Shown here piece after piece: positions 31,416 to 41,220 of a stretch of DNA of 49,292 bases. Source of the DNA: Granulicella sp. (lineage in GTDB: Bacteria; Acidobacteriota; Terriglobia; Terriglobales; Acidobacteriaceae). Position numbers and translations under genes: made by a program. Below the pieces are notes generated by a model. That model was not told the origin of the DNA and ran no database searches. It saw nothing but the letters and a program-made list of their open reading frames with translations. Position 1 is the stretch's first letter; the number at the start of each line of letters is the position of its first letter. The stretch covers positions 1 through 49,292 of the forward strand of contig JANXYX010000025.1 in the NCBI GenBank assembly GCA_025408425.1, in the 5' to 3' direction.

Positions 31416-31550
31416 GTCGGTGATGCCCGTCACACTTTCAAGTCAGTGATACGGCGAGAATGGATGTCAGTTATGGATCACAGCAGACGGCAACATCTAC
31501 TAGCCGGTACACCGATGAAGCGCAGGAATGACTAACACGGAAGGATCATC

Positions 31551-32045
31551 TTGCTGTTCACGATTTTCGCAACAATAACGGTAGCAGGAGCGGTGGCCGC
31601 CATGAGCCTCCGCAACCTCGTACATTCCGTATTGGCGCTCACCTTGGCTTTCGCCGGCTTGGCGGTGGTTTATTTGCAACTCGGTGCCCAATTTATTGGC
31701 TTGGCACAAATCCTGGTCTACGTTGGAGCGGTCGCGATTCTTATCGTCTTCGCCATTCTGCTTACACGCGATGCAGAAGCGACTCCGAAATTCATCGTCG
31801 ACCGCTCTTGGAAGAGCAGCGGAGCAGTTGCCATCGCCTCTTTTGGAGTCCTGGCGTGGGCCATCCATCACAGCGCGGCATCTCGACACGCCGTACCGCC
31901 GCAGCCCGAGGCGACCATGCAACAAATCGGCAATGGCCTGATGATGCGATTTGCTCTGCCGTTGGAGATTATTGGCCTACTGCTGACTGCCGCCTTGATC
32001 GGCGCCGTTACCATAGCCATTCACGAAAAACAGGAGACTCGATGA
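31551..32045 (+). CDS. nuoJ: Complex I subunit J, TTG start
   Basis: A 164-residue membrane subunit with helices at about residues 1-20, 26-45, 51-75, 85-105 and 130-155. The segment LAQILVYVGAVAILIVFAILL contains the pi-bulge helix typical of NuoJ. The start is TTG 31551, supported by GGAAGGA about six bases before it; the nearby ATG at 31528 is in a different frame. nuoJ overlaps nuoK by ATGA. The 135 bases between nuoH and nuoJ hold nothing I can identify. Confidence 0.92.
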   Translation: MLFTIFATITVAGAVAAMSLRNLVHSVLALTLAFAGLAVVYLQLGAQFIGLAQILVYVGAVAILIVFAILLTRDAEATPKFIVDRSWKSSGAVAIASFGVLAWAIHHSAASRHAVPPQPEATMQQIGNGLMMRFALPLEIIGLLLTAALIGAVTIAIHEKQETR

Positions 32046-32353
32046 CCTCGCTGGCGTCTTGCCTTCTCCTGTCCGCACTCCTTTTTTCTATCGGTCTGGC
32101 CGGTGCGCTGATACGCCGCAACGCAATTCTTGTGCTTATCGGGATCGAACTTATGCTCAATGCCGCAAACCTCAATTTCATCGCATTCTGGCGTTATGGC
32201 CCGAACCCCGAAGCATTGACCGGGATGATGTTCGTAATCTTCTCGATAGGCGTCGCGGCAGCAGAAGCAGCGGTCGGCCTGGCCCTGATCATCTCCCTCT
32301 ATCGGTACATCAAAACCGCTGATATCGACGAGGTTAATTCCATGAGAGGGTAA
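32042..32353 (+). CDS. nuoK: Complex I subunit K
   Basis: A 103-residue, three-helix membrane subunit. The buried glutamates of the proton path lie in LIGIELMLNAANLNF and SIGVAAAEAAVGLALI. Start ATG 32042 overlaps the nuoJ stop. A much longer frame from 31808 runs antiparallel to no homology and was rejected. 108 bases follow before nuoL. Confidence 0.95.
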   Translation: MTSLASCLLLSALLFSIGLAGALIRRNAILVLIGIELMLNAANLNFIAFWRYGPNPEALTGMMFVIFSIGVAAAEAAVGLALIISLYRYIKTADIDEVNSMRG

Positions 32354-32461
32354 GCCACACACGAAGAAACAGAGACGCATCGCTTCCTGCCGTTGACTGG
32401 CGTTCTGAAATTGAACTAATCCAAGATCTACCAACGATATTGCACCCTTTGCTGAGACAAC

Positions 32462-34567
32462 ATGATCTGGATTGTCCGAAATCTTTGGCTGATTCCCGCA
32501 CTTCCTGCCTTAGCGGCCGGCCTAAGTGCTCTTGCCAAACAGCGCAATCGCAGGTTCGCAGCGTCGCTGGCAATTGGTTCCATGGGACTGTCGTTTCTGC
32601 TTTCTCTCTTTGCGTTTGCCCACGCACTCCACGTCAGCGGCCAGGGAAAACAGGTCATACAGGTCTTCAACTTCCCATGGCTCCAATATGGCGGCGAGTG
32701 GCTGAAGCTCGGTTGGATGCTTGACCCACTCACATCAGTGATGCTCGTCATGGTCACATTCGTCGGCCTGCTGATCTTCATCTACAGTACCGGCTACATG
32801 GCACATGACGAAAACTTCACCCGCTTCTTCTGTTTCTTATCGCTCTTCGCAGCTGCAATGCTGGGTGTAGTGATTTCAAACAGCCTGTTGCTACTCTTCA
32901 TGTGCTGGGAACTAGTCGGCTTGACTTCCTATCTGCTCATCGGATTCTGGTATCACAAACCCGCCGCCGCAGCAGCAGCCAAGAAGGCATTCATCACCAC
33001 TCGAATTGGTGACCTCGCTTTTCTTATTGGGATGGTCTGGCTCTATTCGCAGGCCGGCACGCTGCTCTTCTACGACCAAGGTACCGGTTGCCTGGAGCGG
33101 TCCGCACTCATGGGGCTGGTCGCTCAAACCACTTGCATCGGCATGGCGGCTTCCACGGGCATTGCACTACTGATCTTCGCCGGCGCCGTTGGCAAGTCCG
33201 GTCAGGTACCGCTGCACGTCTGGCTGCCGGACGCCATGGAAGGTCCCACACCAGTCAGTGCGCTCATTCATGCTGCAACCATGGTTGCAGCGGGCGTTTT
33301 TCTCATCGCGAGGGTTTATCCGCTCATGGCGGCTCATGGCGGAACAAGCCTCGCGATTTCATCAACGACAGCGCTGCAGGTTGTTACCTGGATTGGCGCA
33401 ATCACTGCGGTCTTTGCAGCACTGATAGCCGTCGCGCAGGATGATATCAAAAGAATTCTGGCCTATTCCACCGTTTCGCAGTTGGGCTACATGATGATGG
33501 GTCTGGGCGTTGGCGGAGTGGCAGTCGGAATGTTTCATCTCATCACACATGCTTTCTTCAAATCGCTTCTCTTCCTGGGTGCGGGATCGGTCATTCATGG
33601 CTGCCACGAAGAGCAAGATATCCGTCGTATGGGCGGACTGAAAAAATTCATGCCGATTACCTTTGCAACATACGCGACGGGCATGCTCGCGTTAAGCGGA
33701 TTCCCCTTGTTCTTCTCCGGCTTCTGGAGCAAAGATGCCATCCTCCACGCCGCACAGATATGGACTATCTCACGTGTACCGTTTTATCTCGGCACGTTGG
33801 GTGCGCTATTGACCGCCTTCTATATGACGCGTCAGATCTACTACGTTTTCCTTGGTGAATCTCGTCTGTCAGATCGACACAACATGCCGCACACCAAAGC
33901 CGTCGACCATCCAGAGCACAGTGCCCCGGCTACCCCGCACGAGAGTCCCGTCAGCATGACAGTGCCGCTAATGATCCTGGCCGGTTGCGCAATTCTGTTG
34001 GGATTCATTGGCACCCCAGCATGGCCGTGGTTCGATTCATTTCTGAGCGGCCAACAAGCAACCTTCAACATCACAGGATTCCTTGAGGGGGGCATCCTTC
34101 CCGTGATGCTCTCCTCCACGGTCATCGTCTTCGTTGGGCTGGGGTTAGGCTGGTGGCTCTATGGACGGAAACCAATCGCCAGCGCCGATGGTCCAGATGC
34201 GCTGGAACAGCTGCAGCCACAAGTTTTCCATCTTCTACGCAACAAGTTCTATGTGGACGAGTTCTATCAAGCCACCTTCATCCGATGCAACACATGGTTG
34301 TCGCATCTCAGCGACTGGTTTGATCGACGGATCTGGAACGGTGCCGTATGGACCGTGTCATATGTTGTACTCGGGCTCTCCTGGCTTGCTCGATCCACGG
34401 ACAATTACCTCGTGAATCCCGGATTTGACGAGGGATGCCACACTGTAACGGTTGGAGCCAAGTTCCTCGTGCGCCTGCAAAATGGTCGCACCCAGAACTA
34501 TCTGCGCCTCGTGGGTATTGCGTTCGCGGTATTGGTGGTGTTTCTCATCTGGAGTGGGGTGCGATGA
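32462..34567 (+). CDS. nuoL: Complex I subunit L, with an apparently lengthened lateral helix
   Basis: A 701-residue antiporter-like subunit, longer than the ~610 of E. coli. Proton-path residues are present: the glutamate in LLLFMCWELVGLTSYLLIG, the TM7 lysine in GAVGKSGQVPLHVWLPDAME, and VAQDDIKRILAYSTVSQLGY. After KFYVDEFYQATF (from ~594) the amphipathic lateral helix begins; against a typical NuoL from memory there seem to be about 25 extra residues, roughly 623-647 (IWNGAVWTVSYVVLGLSWLA). Such a stretched helix is expected where a fourth antiporter subunit must be spanned. It overlaps nuoM by ATGA. Confidence 0.94.
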   Translation: MIWIVRNLWLIPALPALAAGLSALAKQRNRRFAASLAIGSMGLSFLLSLFAFAHALHVSGQGKQVIQVFNFPWLQYGGEWLKLGWMLDPLTSVMLVMVTFVGLLIFIYSTGYMAHDENFTRFFCFLSLFAAAMLGVVISNSLLLLFMCWELVGLTSYLLIGFWYHKPAAAAAAKKAFITTRIGDLAFLIGMVWLYSQAGTLLFYDQGTGCLERSALMGLVAQTTCIGMAASTGIALLIFAGAVGKSGQVPLHVWLPDAMEGPTPVSALIHAATMVAAGVFLIARVYPLMAAHGGTSLAISSTTALQVVTWIGAITAVFAALIAVAQDDIKRILAYSTVSQLGYMMMGLGVGGVAVGMFHLITHAFFKSLLFLGAGSVIHGCHEEQDIRRMGGLKKFMPITFATYATGMLALSGFPLFFSGFWSKDAILHAAQIWTISRVPFYLGTLGALLTAFYMTRQIYYVFLGESRLSDRHNMPHTKAVDHPEHSAPATPHESPVSMTVPLMILAGCAILLGFIGTPAWPWFDSFLSGQQATFNITGFLEGGILPVMLSSTVIVFVGLGLGWWLYGRKPIASADGPDALEQLQPQVFHLLRNKFYVDEFYQATFIRCNTWLSHLSDWFDRRIWNGAVWTVSYVVLGLSWLARSTDNYLVNPGFDEGCHTVTVGAKFLVRLQNGRTQNYLRLVGIAFAVLVVFLIWSGVR

Positions 34568-36120
34568 ACCTATTTCCCTCCATCTCCTGCCTGACTATCG
34601 TGCCTTTGCTAGGCGCGATAGCAGTTCTCGCCCTCGGCACCAAGAGCACAAAGCTCGCGCGCGGCTTGGCTCTGGCTTTTGCCTTAATCGCCCTGGCCAT
34701 CACTCTCACTGTGTGGCATCGATTCAACCCCGCCTCCGGAGGCCTTCAGTTTGAGGAAGTACACGCATGGATTCCTGTGCTGGGCGTGCAGTACCACATA
34801 GGCATCGATGGCCTTGGCCTGCTGATGCTACTGCTCTCAGCGATCATAGCCCCCATGGCGATGGCCGCCTCGTGGCAGATTCAGCAGAGAGCCCCGCTCT
34901 ACTTCTCGCTCATCCTCATGCTGGAAGCGGGGCTATTCGGAACCTTCACCGCTCTCAATTTCTTTCACTGGTTCCTCTTCTGGGAACTCAGCATCATCCC
35001 AGCCTTCTTCCTGATTCGACTTTGGGGCGGCTCCCAGCGTGCCACGGCAGCCACTCAATTCTTCCTCTACACCATGGTCGGAAGCGTTACATTGCTGCTT
35101 GCCTTCTTGGCAATCTTTCTTTGCACAGGCAAATTCGATTTCATGGATCTTGCTGAGTTGGCAAGGAATGGGCAACTTCTTCCCGCATTTACTGCTCTTG
35201 GAGCGTGGCACCACTTCACGGTTGAAAAAATCTCCATGGTCCTATGCTTTGGAGTATTCCTCGGTTTTGCCGTAAAGGTGCCCCTCGTCCCGTTCCACAC
35301 CTGGCTTCCCGCGACCTATGCGGAGGCCCCCACCGGTACCACAATGCTGCTCACCGGCACCATGTCAAAGATGGGCCTTTATGGCTTCCTTCGAATTTTG
35401 CTTCCGATCTTTTACACGCAGCTGCGATGGCTACAAACGCCCCTATTGTGGATGGCCGTAGCGACTATCGTCCTCTCCGCCTATGCGGCCATGGCGCAAA
35501 AAGACTTGAAGCGTATCTTCGCCTACTCGTCCATCAATCACCTGGGTTATTGCATGCTGGGCATCTTTTCCATCCTGAAGTTCACCGGCAATGATCCAGC
35601 GCTTGCAACAGAAAAGACCGCCGCGATGAACGGGGTATTTCTGCAAATGTTCAACCATGGCCTAACCGCTGCAACGTTATTTTGGCTTGTGGCTCTACTG
35701 GAGAAACGAAGCGGGGGGGCACGCGGCCTCAACGATTTCGGTGGCCTTCGCAAAGTCGCTCCGGTGTTCTGTGGTGTCATGGGCATCGCGCTGTTCTCTT
35801 CCATGGGACTACCAGGACTCAACGGCTTCGTCGGGGAATTCTTGATCTTCAAAGGTGTGTTTCCGTTAGCGGCATGGCCTGCATCCGTAGCCGTCCTGGG
35901 TCTCCTCGCGACGGCGATTTTTGTTCTTACAATTTTGCAGCGCGTCTTCTCAGGACCACTTCAAGAGAAATGGTCACAAATGTCAGATCTCACCCTGGGA
36001 GAACGACTCGCTTTGCTGCCCGTAATCACGCTCATGTTCGTGCTCGGGCTCTGTCCCCAGCTAGTTCTCGGTGTCATCAACAGTACGGCCATGCAAATGG
36101 TGCAGCAACTGAGGTTTTAG
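34564..36120 (+). CDS. nuoM: Complex I subunit M, first copy
   Basis: A 518-residue antiporter-like proton pump with about 14 helices. Key residues are present: the TM5 glutamate in FLFWELSIIPAFFLIRLWGG, the TM7 lysine in GFAVKVPLVPFHTWLP, the TM8 lysine in TMSKMGLYGFLRI, and AQKDLKRIFAYSSINHLGYC. Start ATG 34564 overlaps the nuoL TGA; a longer frame from 34435 is not needed. It is followed by a second NuoM-like gene after 40 bases. Confidence 0.94.
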   Translation: MNLFPSISCLTIVPLLGAIAVLALGTKSTKLARGLALAFALIALAITLTVWHRFNPASGGLQFEEVHAWIPVLGVQYHIGIDGLGLLMLLLSAIIAPMAMAASWQIQQRAPLYFSLILMLEAGLFGTFTALNFFHWFLFWELSIIPAFFLIRLWGGSQRATAATQFFLYTMVGSVTLLLAFLAIFLCTGKFDFMDLAELARNGQLLPAFTALGAWHHFTVEKISMVLCFGVFLGFAVKVPLVPFHTWLPATYAEAPTGTTMLLTGTMSKMGLYGFLRILLPIFYTQLRWLQTPLLWMAVATIVLSAYAAMAQKDLKRIFAYSSINHLGYCMLGIFSILKFTGNDPALATEKTAAMNGVFLQMFNHGLTAATLFWLVALLEKRSGGARGLNDFGGLRKVAPVFCGVMGIALFSSMGLPGLNGFVGEFLIFKGVFPLAAWPASVAVLGLLATAIFVLTILQRVFSGPLQEKWSQMSDLTLGERLALLPVITLMFVLGLCPQLVLGVINSTAMQMVQQLRF

Positions 36121-36160
36121 GAAACGTGTTCAGTAATAGAAACATATCGACATCAGCAGG

Positions 36161-37723
36161 ATGCGCGCACCGTACAGGTCGGCTGGCACAGTCGTCCTTG
36201 GTAACCTAGCTATGCTTGCATGGACGATCTACATTTCGTTTCTCGGCGTCACGGGGCTAATGCTTTTACCGAAGGACTCCGTGCGCACAGCACGTATCCT
36301 TGCCCTGCTGACGACGGTGGCTGGATTCGTTGTAACCCTGGTGGGATTTGCACACCAGCGATCGGGAGAACTCGTAACAGTTACGCGTCTTCACTGGGTT
36401 CCATCGCTCGGCATTGAGTTTCACCTCGCAGCGGATGGAATTAGTCTCACTCTGCTGCTGCTCACCGGCATCGTAGCGATCACAGGAATCCTTTTCTCCT
36501 GGAATATTGAACATCGCACCAAAGAATTTTTCGCGTTCTATCTGGCGCTCATCGGTGGCGTGTATGGAGTATTTCTAAGCTTCGATTTATTGCTGCTCTT
36601 TTTCTTCTATGAGATCGCCATCATTCCCAAGTATTTCCTGATAGCAATTTGGGGTTCCACACGGCGCGAGTATGCCGCCATGAAGCTCGCACTCTACTCG
36701 TTTGTTGGCAGCGCGATGGTGTTAATCGGACTGATTGCTGCCTATGTGGTAGCCGGGGCGAAGACAATGGACTTGGTGCAACTCGCCCAGTTCCCATTCC
36801 CCATTCATTTTCAAATGTGGGCGTTTCCTTTGGTGTTCCTTGGTTTTGGAATTCTTGCAGGCTTGTGGCCATTCCATACCTGGGCGCCTACAGGCCACGT
36901 TGCGGCCCCCACTGCGGCTTCCATGCTGCTCGCAGGCGTGGTGATGAAGCTGGGAGCATATGGGTGCCTGCGCGTAGCCATGACCCTATTTCCCCGCGGA
37001 TTAGACGCTTGGGGGTTTCAGATGCTCGGTTTTGGCTCGTGGCGGGACGTCTTTGCTCTGCTTGCGCTGATCGGCATTGTGTATGGAGCAATGGTTTCTC
37101 TGGTACAGAAGGACTTTAAATTCGTCATAGGCTATTCGAGCGTCAGCCATATGGGTTTCGTCCTACTTGGCCTAATGACCTTGCAGCAAATCGGCCTGGA
37201 CGGCGCAGTGCTGCAGATGTTCTCACACGGCATCATCGCAGGGTTGCTTTTCGCCGTTGTTGGGCGGATGGTTTATGACCGCACGCACACTCGTGACTTG
37301 TCACAGTTGGAGACCATGCATCTGAACAAGACCATTCCGTTCGCAGCAACGACGTTCGTTCTTGCTGGCATGGCTTCCATCGGAATGCCAGGCTTCAGCG
37401 GCTTTGTAGCAGAGTTACAAATCCTGATAGGAGCCTGGCGCGCCTTCCCTCTCTTTGCGATCTTCGCTGGAGGAGGCATCGTGATCGGCATCGCTTACAC
37501 GTGGCGTGCCATGCAGAAGGCCTTCTTCGGCTTATCCGATCAGACCACCCTCACCACCCCACCCGCGCTGCCGGCCATTTCCATTCCTGAACGCATCGGC
37601 ACCATCATCCTTGTAGCCACCAGCATCACCATCGGTCTCTACCCCCAATTGCTCTTGCGCATCATCGTCCCAGCTTTGCATTCGCCCCTGTTCGACGGCC
37701 TGCGGAAAGGTAGCGGGCAATGA
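36161..37723 (+). CDS. Complex I subunit M, second copy (NuoM2)
   Basis: A 520-residue NuoM-family protein, clearly divergent from the first copy. It keeps the TM5 glutamate (FFYEIAIIPKYFLIAIWG), WPFHTWAPTGHVAAPTAA, the TM8 lysine (VVMKLGAYGCLR) and VQKDFKFVIGYSSVSHMGF. The residue that aligns with the conserved TM7 lysine (GFAVKVP in copy 1) is leucine here (GFGILAG). Start ATG 36161 has only a close AGG before it; ATG 36212 is an alternative. Its stop overlaps nuoN (ATGA), so it is an integral member of the operon, not a stray paralogue. Confidence 0.92.
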   Translation: MRAPYRSAGTVVLGNLAMLAWTIYISFLGVTGLMLLPKDSVRTARILALLTTVAGFVVTLVGFAHQRSGELVTVTRLHWVPSLGIEFHLAADGISLTLLLLTGIVAITGILFSWNIEHRTKEFFAFYLALIGGVYGVFLSFDLLLLFFFYEIAIIPKYFLIAIWGSTRREYAAMKLALYSFVGSAMVLIGLIAAYVVAGAKTMDLVQLAQFPFPIHFQMWAFPLVFLGFGILAGLWPFHTWAPTGHVAAPTAASMLLAGVVMKLGAYGCLRVAMTLFPRGLDAWGFQMLGFGSWRDVFALLALIGIVYGAMVSLVQKDFKFVIGYSSVSHMGFVLLGLMTLQQIGLDGAVLQMFSHGIIAGLLFAVVGRMVYDRTHTRDLSQLETMHLNKTIPFAATTFVLAGMASIGMPGFSGFVAELQILIGAWRAFPLFAIFAGGGIVIGIAYTWRAMQKAFFGLSDQTTLTTPPALPAISIPERIGTIILVATSITIGLYPQLLLRIIVPALHSPLFDGLRKGSGQ

Positions 37724-39192
37724 TCACTCCTTTCAGCTATCTGGGCCTATTGCGTCTGGTCTTGCCGCAAGCGATCGTTGTCATCGCGGCGCTCTGTGCT
37801 CTGTCGGTGGATCTAATGTTTCTGCGAATGTCAGAGACGCGTCTCCGGTGCTCCGTTGGCGCGATCATTTCACTTGCGGGCTGCGCTGCTGCCATCGTCT
37901 GGATTTTTCATGCACCACAATCCGCAAATGTCCTCGACGGAATGCTCGTACTGAATCATCTGGCGCAACGAATTCAGATTGCATTGCTCGTACTCACCAT
38001 GCTGACGATCCTGATCTTCATAGGATCGACGTTCACCCAGCACGTCAGCGAATATCTGGCTCTCATCTTGTTAGCAACGGTCAGCATGATGTTCCTTGTA
38101 AGTACCCAAAATCTTCTGCTGATTTTTTTATCGCTTGAACTACTTAGCTTGTCGCTTTATATCCTTACCGCATTCAATAAACGCAGCATCCAGTCAGTGG
38201 AATCCGCATTGAAGTACTTCCTCTTCGGGGGGATTTCAGCAGCGTTTCTGCTGTTCGGATTCAGTATTCTTTACGGTTGGTCCAATTCGACCAATATCGT
38301 GAGCATTGCCAATTCCATTCATGGCCCTTCACTTGATCCGCTATTGATCGTTGCGATCGTAATGACGGTGATTGGACTTGGATTCAAGGTGGCCGCAGTC
38401 CCATTTCATTTCTGGGCACCAGATGTGTACCAGGGAGCACCCGCCCCCAGCGCAGCGTTCATCGCGTCCGGCTCCAAACTTGCCGGATTCTTTATCTTTT
38501 ACCAGGTCATGGTAATTGGGTTAGCCGGCGCGGAGGGGAGCAGTAGCTGGCACGCTTATGCCTCAGGATGGGTGCCAGTCATTGCCATCGTCGCCGCTCT
38601 CTCAATGGTGTTAGGAAACCTCGTGGCCATTCTGCAGACCAGTGTGCGCCGGTTGCTCGCATACTCAGCGATTGCGCACTCAGGCTACATGTTGTTGGGC
38701 ATCTTGTCGCACACCAATCAAAGCCTGCACGCACTCCTTTATTACGCCATCACCTATGCTCTTACGGTCTCAGGAGCATTCGCTGTTGTAGCCCTCGTAG
38801 AGGAGGAAACCGGCGGCGACACTCTCTCCCACTTCGCGGGACTCAGCCGACGAGCACCAGTACCGTCTTTTTGTATGTTGATCTTTTTGTTGTCTCTAGC
38901 GGGCATTCCACCACTGGCCGGATTCTTCGGCAAATTCTATCTGTTTTCTTCCGTGCTGACTTCCGCGGAAGGAACACTCAGTCTCCTCTGGTTAGTAGTT
39001 TTAGCACTCGCAATGAGTGCGGTTTCGCTCTACTACTACCTGAAAGTTCTGAAGTTTATCTACGTAACAGACCCGCCCACAGAAATAGCCCCGATGCGCA
39101 TCTCAGCACTTCGCCAAGTTGTTTTGTGCCTGATTGCGCTCAGCGTGGTTTTGCTCGGCTGCGCACCAGACCTACTGCTTCATTGGCTTTAG
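37720..39192 (+). CDS. nuoN: Complex I subunit N
   Basis: A 490-residue antiporter-like subunit with about 14 helices. FLSLELLSLSLYILTAFNK has the TM5 glutamate, GLGFKVAAVPFHFWAPDVYQGAPAP the TM7 lysine, and LQTSVRRLLAYSAIAHSGYM the conserved later segment. It is the last gene of the operon; a 14-bp stem-loop follows 35 bases after the stop. Confidence 0.95.
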   Translation: MITPFSYLGLLRLVLPQAIVVIAALCALSVDLMFLRMSETRLRCSVGAIISLAGCAAAIVWIFHAPQSANVLDGMLVLNHLAQRIQIALLVLTMLTILIFIGSTFTQHVSEYLALILLATVSMMFLVSTQNLLLIFLSLELLSLSLYILTAFNKRSIQSVESALKYFLFGGISAAFLLFGFSILYGWSNSTNIVSIANSIHGPSLDPLLIVAIVMTVIGLGFKVAAVPFHFWAPDVYQGAPAPSAAFIASGSKLAGFFIFYQVMVIGLAGAEGSSSWHAYASGWVPVIAIVAALSMVLGNLVAILQTSVRRLLAYSAIAHSGYMLLGILSHTNQSLHALLYYAITYALTVSGAFAVVALVEEETGGDTLSHFAGLSRRAPVPSFCMLIFLLSLAGIPPLAGFFGKFYLFSSVLTSAEGTLSLLWLVVLALAMSAVSLYYYLKVLKFIYVTDPPTEIAPMRISALRQVVLCLIALSVVLLGCAPDLLLHWL

Positions 39193-39226
39193 CAGCTATT
39201 CCACCTCACAAGCCCCTGATGGCTAA

Positions 39227-39261
39227 CCAAGGTTATGCCGCTCGAATCGGCATAACCTTGG
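39227..39261 (+). terminator. Stem-loop after the nuo operon
   Basis: CCAAGGTTATGCCG pairs perfectly with CGGCATAACCTTGG (14 bp) around a 7-base loop. It sits 35 bases past nuoN and is the likely transcript end, though no T tract follows. It shares the CCAAGG/CCTTGG base with the stem-loop at 12837-12869. Confidence 0.7.
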
Positions 39262-39568
39262 CAGATGACTTGAACCTCGCCCAGCGCAGGCTTGGCGTCC
39301 ATTGATTCCATCGAAATAAGCCAGAATGCACCCCGGTTTATATGAACGACAGCTATCATTACTAGATAGATCATCGACACGCTTTTCGCCTCGCACTCTT
39401 CTGAGTCTGCTAAGCGTGGGCTCTGAAGAGAGATTTGTTAAAATTGAGCTATTCTGCAAACCGTGTGGAACGAGTCGGCAAACGCCAGAACGCCGCCGAA
39501 CCTCAATGTATGGAGAGTCAATTTTGATAAGGCTGCAGTTAGTTTTTGCGTTGGAGGGTTGTAAATCG
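39262..39568. other. Intergenic region before the quinoprotein gene
   Basis: About 300 bases with no credible gene. An open frame runs through it into the quinoprotein, but its composition is unlike a protein and the real start is ATG 39569. The region should hold that gene's promoter; I see no convincing consensus. Confidence 0.4.
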
Positions 39569-41128
39569 ATGAAGTTCCTGAAGAATGTGGCCGTTATTCT
39601 GGCCAGCACGTTGGTATGGATTGCTTTCCCTCGCTTGACCCCGGCTCAGAACGTTGACGCAGCGATGCTGCTCAAGCCGCCGGCCGACAGTTGGCCGAGC
39701 TATCACGGTGACTACTCCGGCAGACGCCACAGCAACTTGACACAGATTACGCCACAAAATGTAAATAACCTGACTCTTGCCTGGGCATTTCAGACGCAGA
39801 GCACTGCCACTATCAAGTCGTCACCGCTGTTGGTCGATGGCGTGTTGTACTTTACGCTCCCCGATAACCTCTGGGCTGTGGACGCCCGTTCGGGCCACCA
39901 ACTCTGGCACTACACCTACCCGCCTAACAAAGGCGACCATATCGGCCAGCGCGGCGTGGGAATCTACAAGGACTGGGTATTCTTCACTTCTCCAGATGCG
40001 CATCTGGTTTCGCTCAATGCGAAAGATGGAAAGGTGCGCTGGATTGTCCCAATAGAGGATGTTAACAAGGGATACTGGGCGACCATGGCTCCGCTTATTG
40101 TTGGCAATCATGTGATTGTCGGCGTTGGGGGCGATCTCGACAATCTCGCCACCTTTGTCCGTTCGGTTGACCCGGAGACGGGGAAAACCCAATGGCAATG
40201 GAACGTCACTCCACCTGCGGGCACTCCGAATTCCACCACCGGAGGCACCACCTGGATGGCTGGGACCTACGATCCGAGTCTTAACCTGATCTATTGGGGA
40301 ACAGGCAATCCCACTCCGGTTCTTAATGGTTCCACCCGTCCCGGAGATGACCTCTATACCTGCAGCATAGTCGCTCTGAATCCTGATACTGGAAAGTTAG
40401 CCTGGGCCTTTCAGCCTTCACCGCACGATACTCACGATTGGGATGCTGTAGAAGTTCCAGTACTGGTGGACGCATCTTTTCATGGCCAACAACGGAAGAT
40501 GTTGATGCAGGCCTCCCGCAATGGGTATTTCTTTGTGCTGGATCGAACCAACGGCAAAAGCCTGCTTACAACGCCATTTGGACCTGTGAACTGGACGCTC
40601 GGTGTAGATAAAGAAGGTCGCCCAATCCCGAACCCCGCAAAGGAACCTGCCCGCGACGGTCGTTTGATTGCGCCGGATGAGGGCGGCCTCACGAACTTCA
40701 GGTCTCCTAGTTTCGACTCGAAGACTGGCCTATTTATCGTCAACGCCCATCCCAGTTGGAGCATCTATTTTGCGAAACCCGCGGATGGCACCTATGGATG
40801 GGCCGGGGGGGATTACAGTTTGTGGAGCAAAGGGGTGATTGAGGCAATTGATTACCAGACCGGAAAAATTCGCTGGAGCCATGAGATCGGACAAGGAGGA
40901 TCAGGCGCTGGTGTTTTGACGACAGACTCTGGGCTTACCTTCACTGGCGATGCTCACGGAAACTTCCTTGCACTCGATACGAGCGACGGGAAAACATTAT
41001 GGCATGCAGGTTCAGGAGCAGGCATCGCCAGTTCTCCAATTACCTACGAACTTGACGGACAACAATACCTTCTCACCAGCGGCGGCGGGGTACTATTCGC
41101 CTGGAAACTTCCAGACGGAGGGCGTTAG
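39569..41128 (+). CDS. PQQ-dehydrogenase-like beta-propeller, possibly cofactor-less
   Basis: A 519-residue exported protein. A signal peptide (MKFLKNVAVILASTLVWIAF) is followed by an eight-bladed quinoprotein propeller: DSWPSYHGDYSGRRHSNLTQ, repeated W-docking motifs (LWAVDARSGHQLWHY, VRSVDPETGKTQWQW), IYWGTGNP and SPHDTHDWDAVEVP. GGAGGG precedes ATG 39569. In active alcohol/methanol dehydrogenases the catalytic Asp stands in an LDPDTG-type motif; here it reads ALNPDTG, so Asp is replaced by Asn. No adjacent Cys-Cys pair and no CxxCH heme site exist. NCBI names an Acidobacteria-specific family acido-empty-quinoprotein, as I recall; this is a candidate member. A true PQQ enzyme remains possible. 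Confidence 0.82.
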   Translation: MKFLKNVAVILASTLVWIAFPRLTPAQNVDAAMLLKPPADSWPSYHGDYSGRRHSNLTQITPQNVNNLTLAWAFQTQSTATIKSSPLLVDGVLYFTLPDNLWAVDARSGHQLWHYTYPPNKGDHIGQRGVGIYKDWVFFTSPDAHLVSLNAKDGKVRWIVPIEDVNKGYWATMAPLIVGNHVIVGVGGDLDNLATFVRSVDPETGKTQWQWNVTPPAGTPNSTTGGTTWMAGTYDPSLNLIYWGTGNPTPVLNGSTRPGDDLYTCSIVALNPDTGKLAWAFQPSPHDTHDWDAVEVPVLVDASFHGQQRKMLMQASRNGYFFVLDRTNGKSLLTTPFGPVNWTLGVDKEGRPIPNPAKEPARDGRLIAPDEGGLTNFRSPSFDSKTGLFIVNAHPSWSIYFAKPADGTYGWAGGDYSLWSKGVIEAIDYQTGKIRWSHEIGQGGSGAGVLTTDSGLTFTGDAHGNFLALDTSDGKTLWHAGSGAGIASSPITYELDGQQYLLTSGGGVLFAWKLPDGGR

Positions 41129-41220
41129 AGATCAAGGGTTTTAAAGCTTATGGAGCGTGCGCTACCTAGCTTCGCATTGCCAGGGCCACCTGCATCGCGG
41201 GTGGCCCCATTCCAGATACT

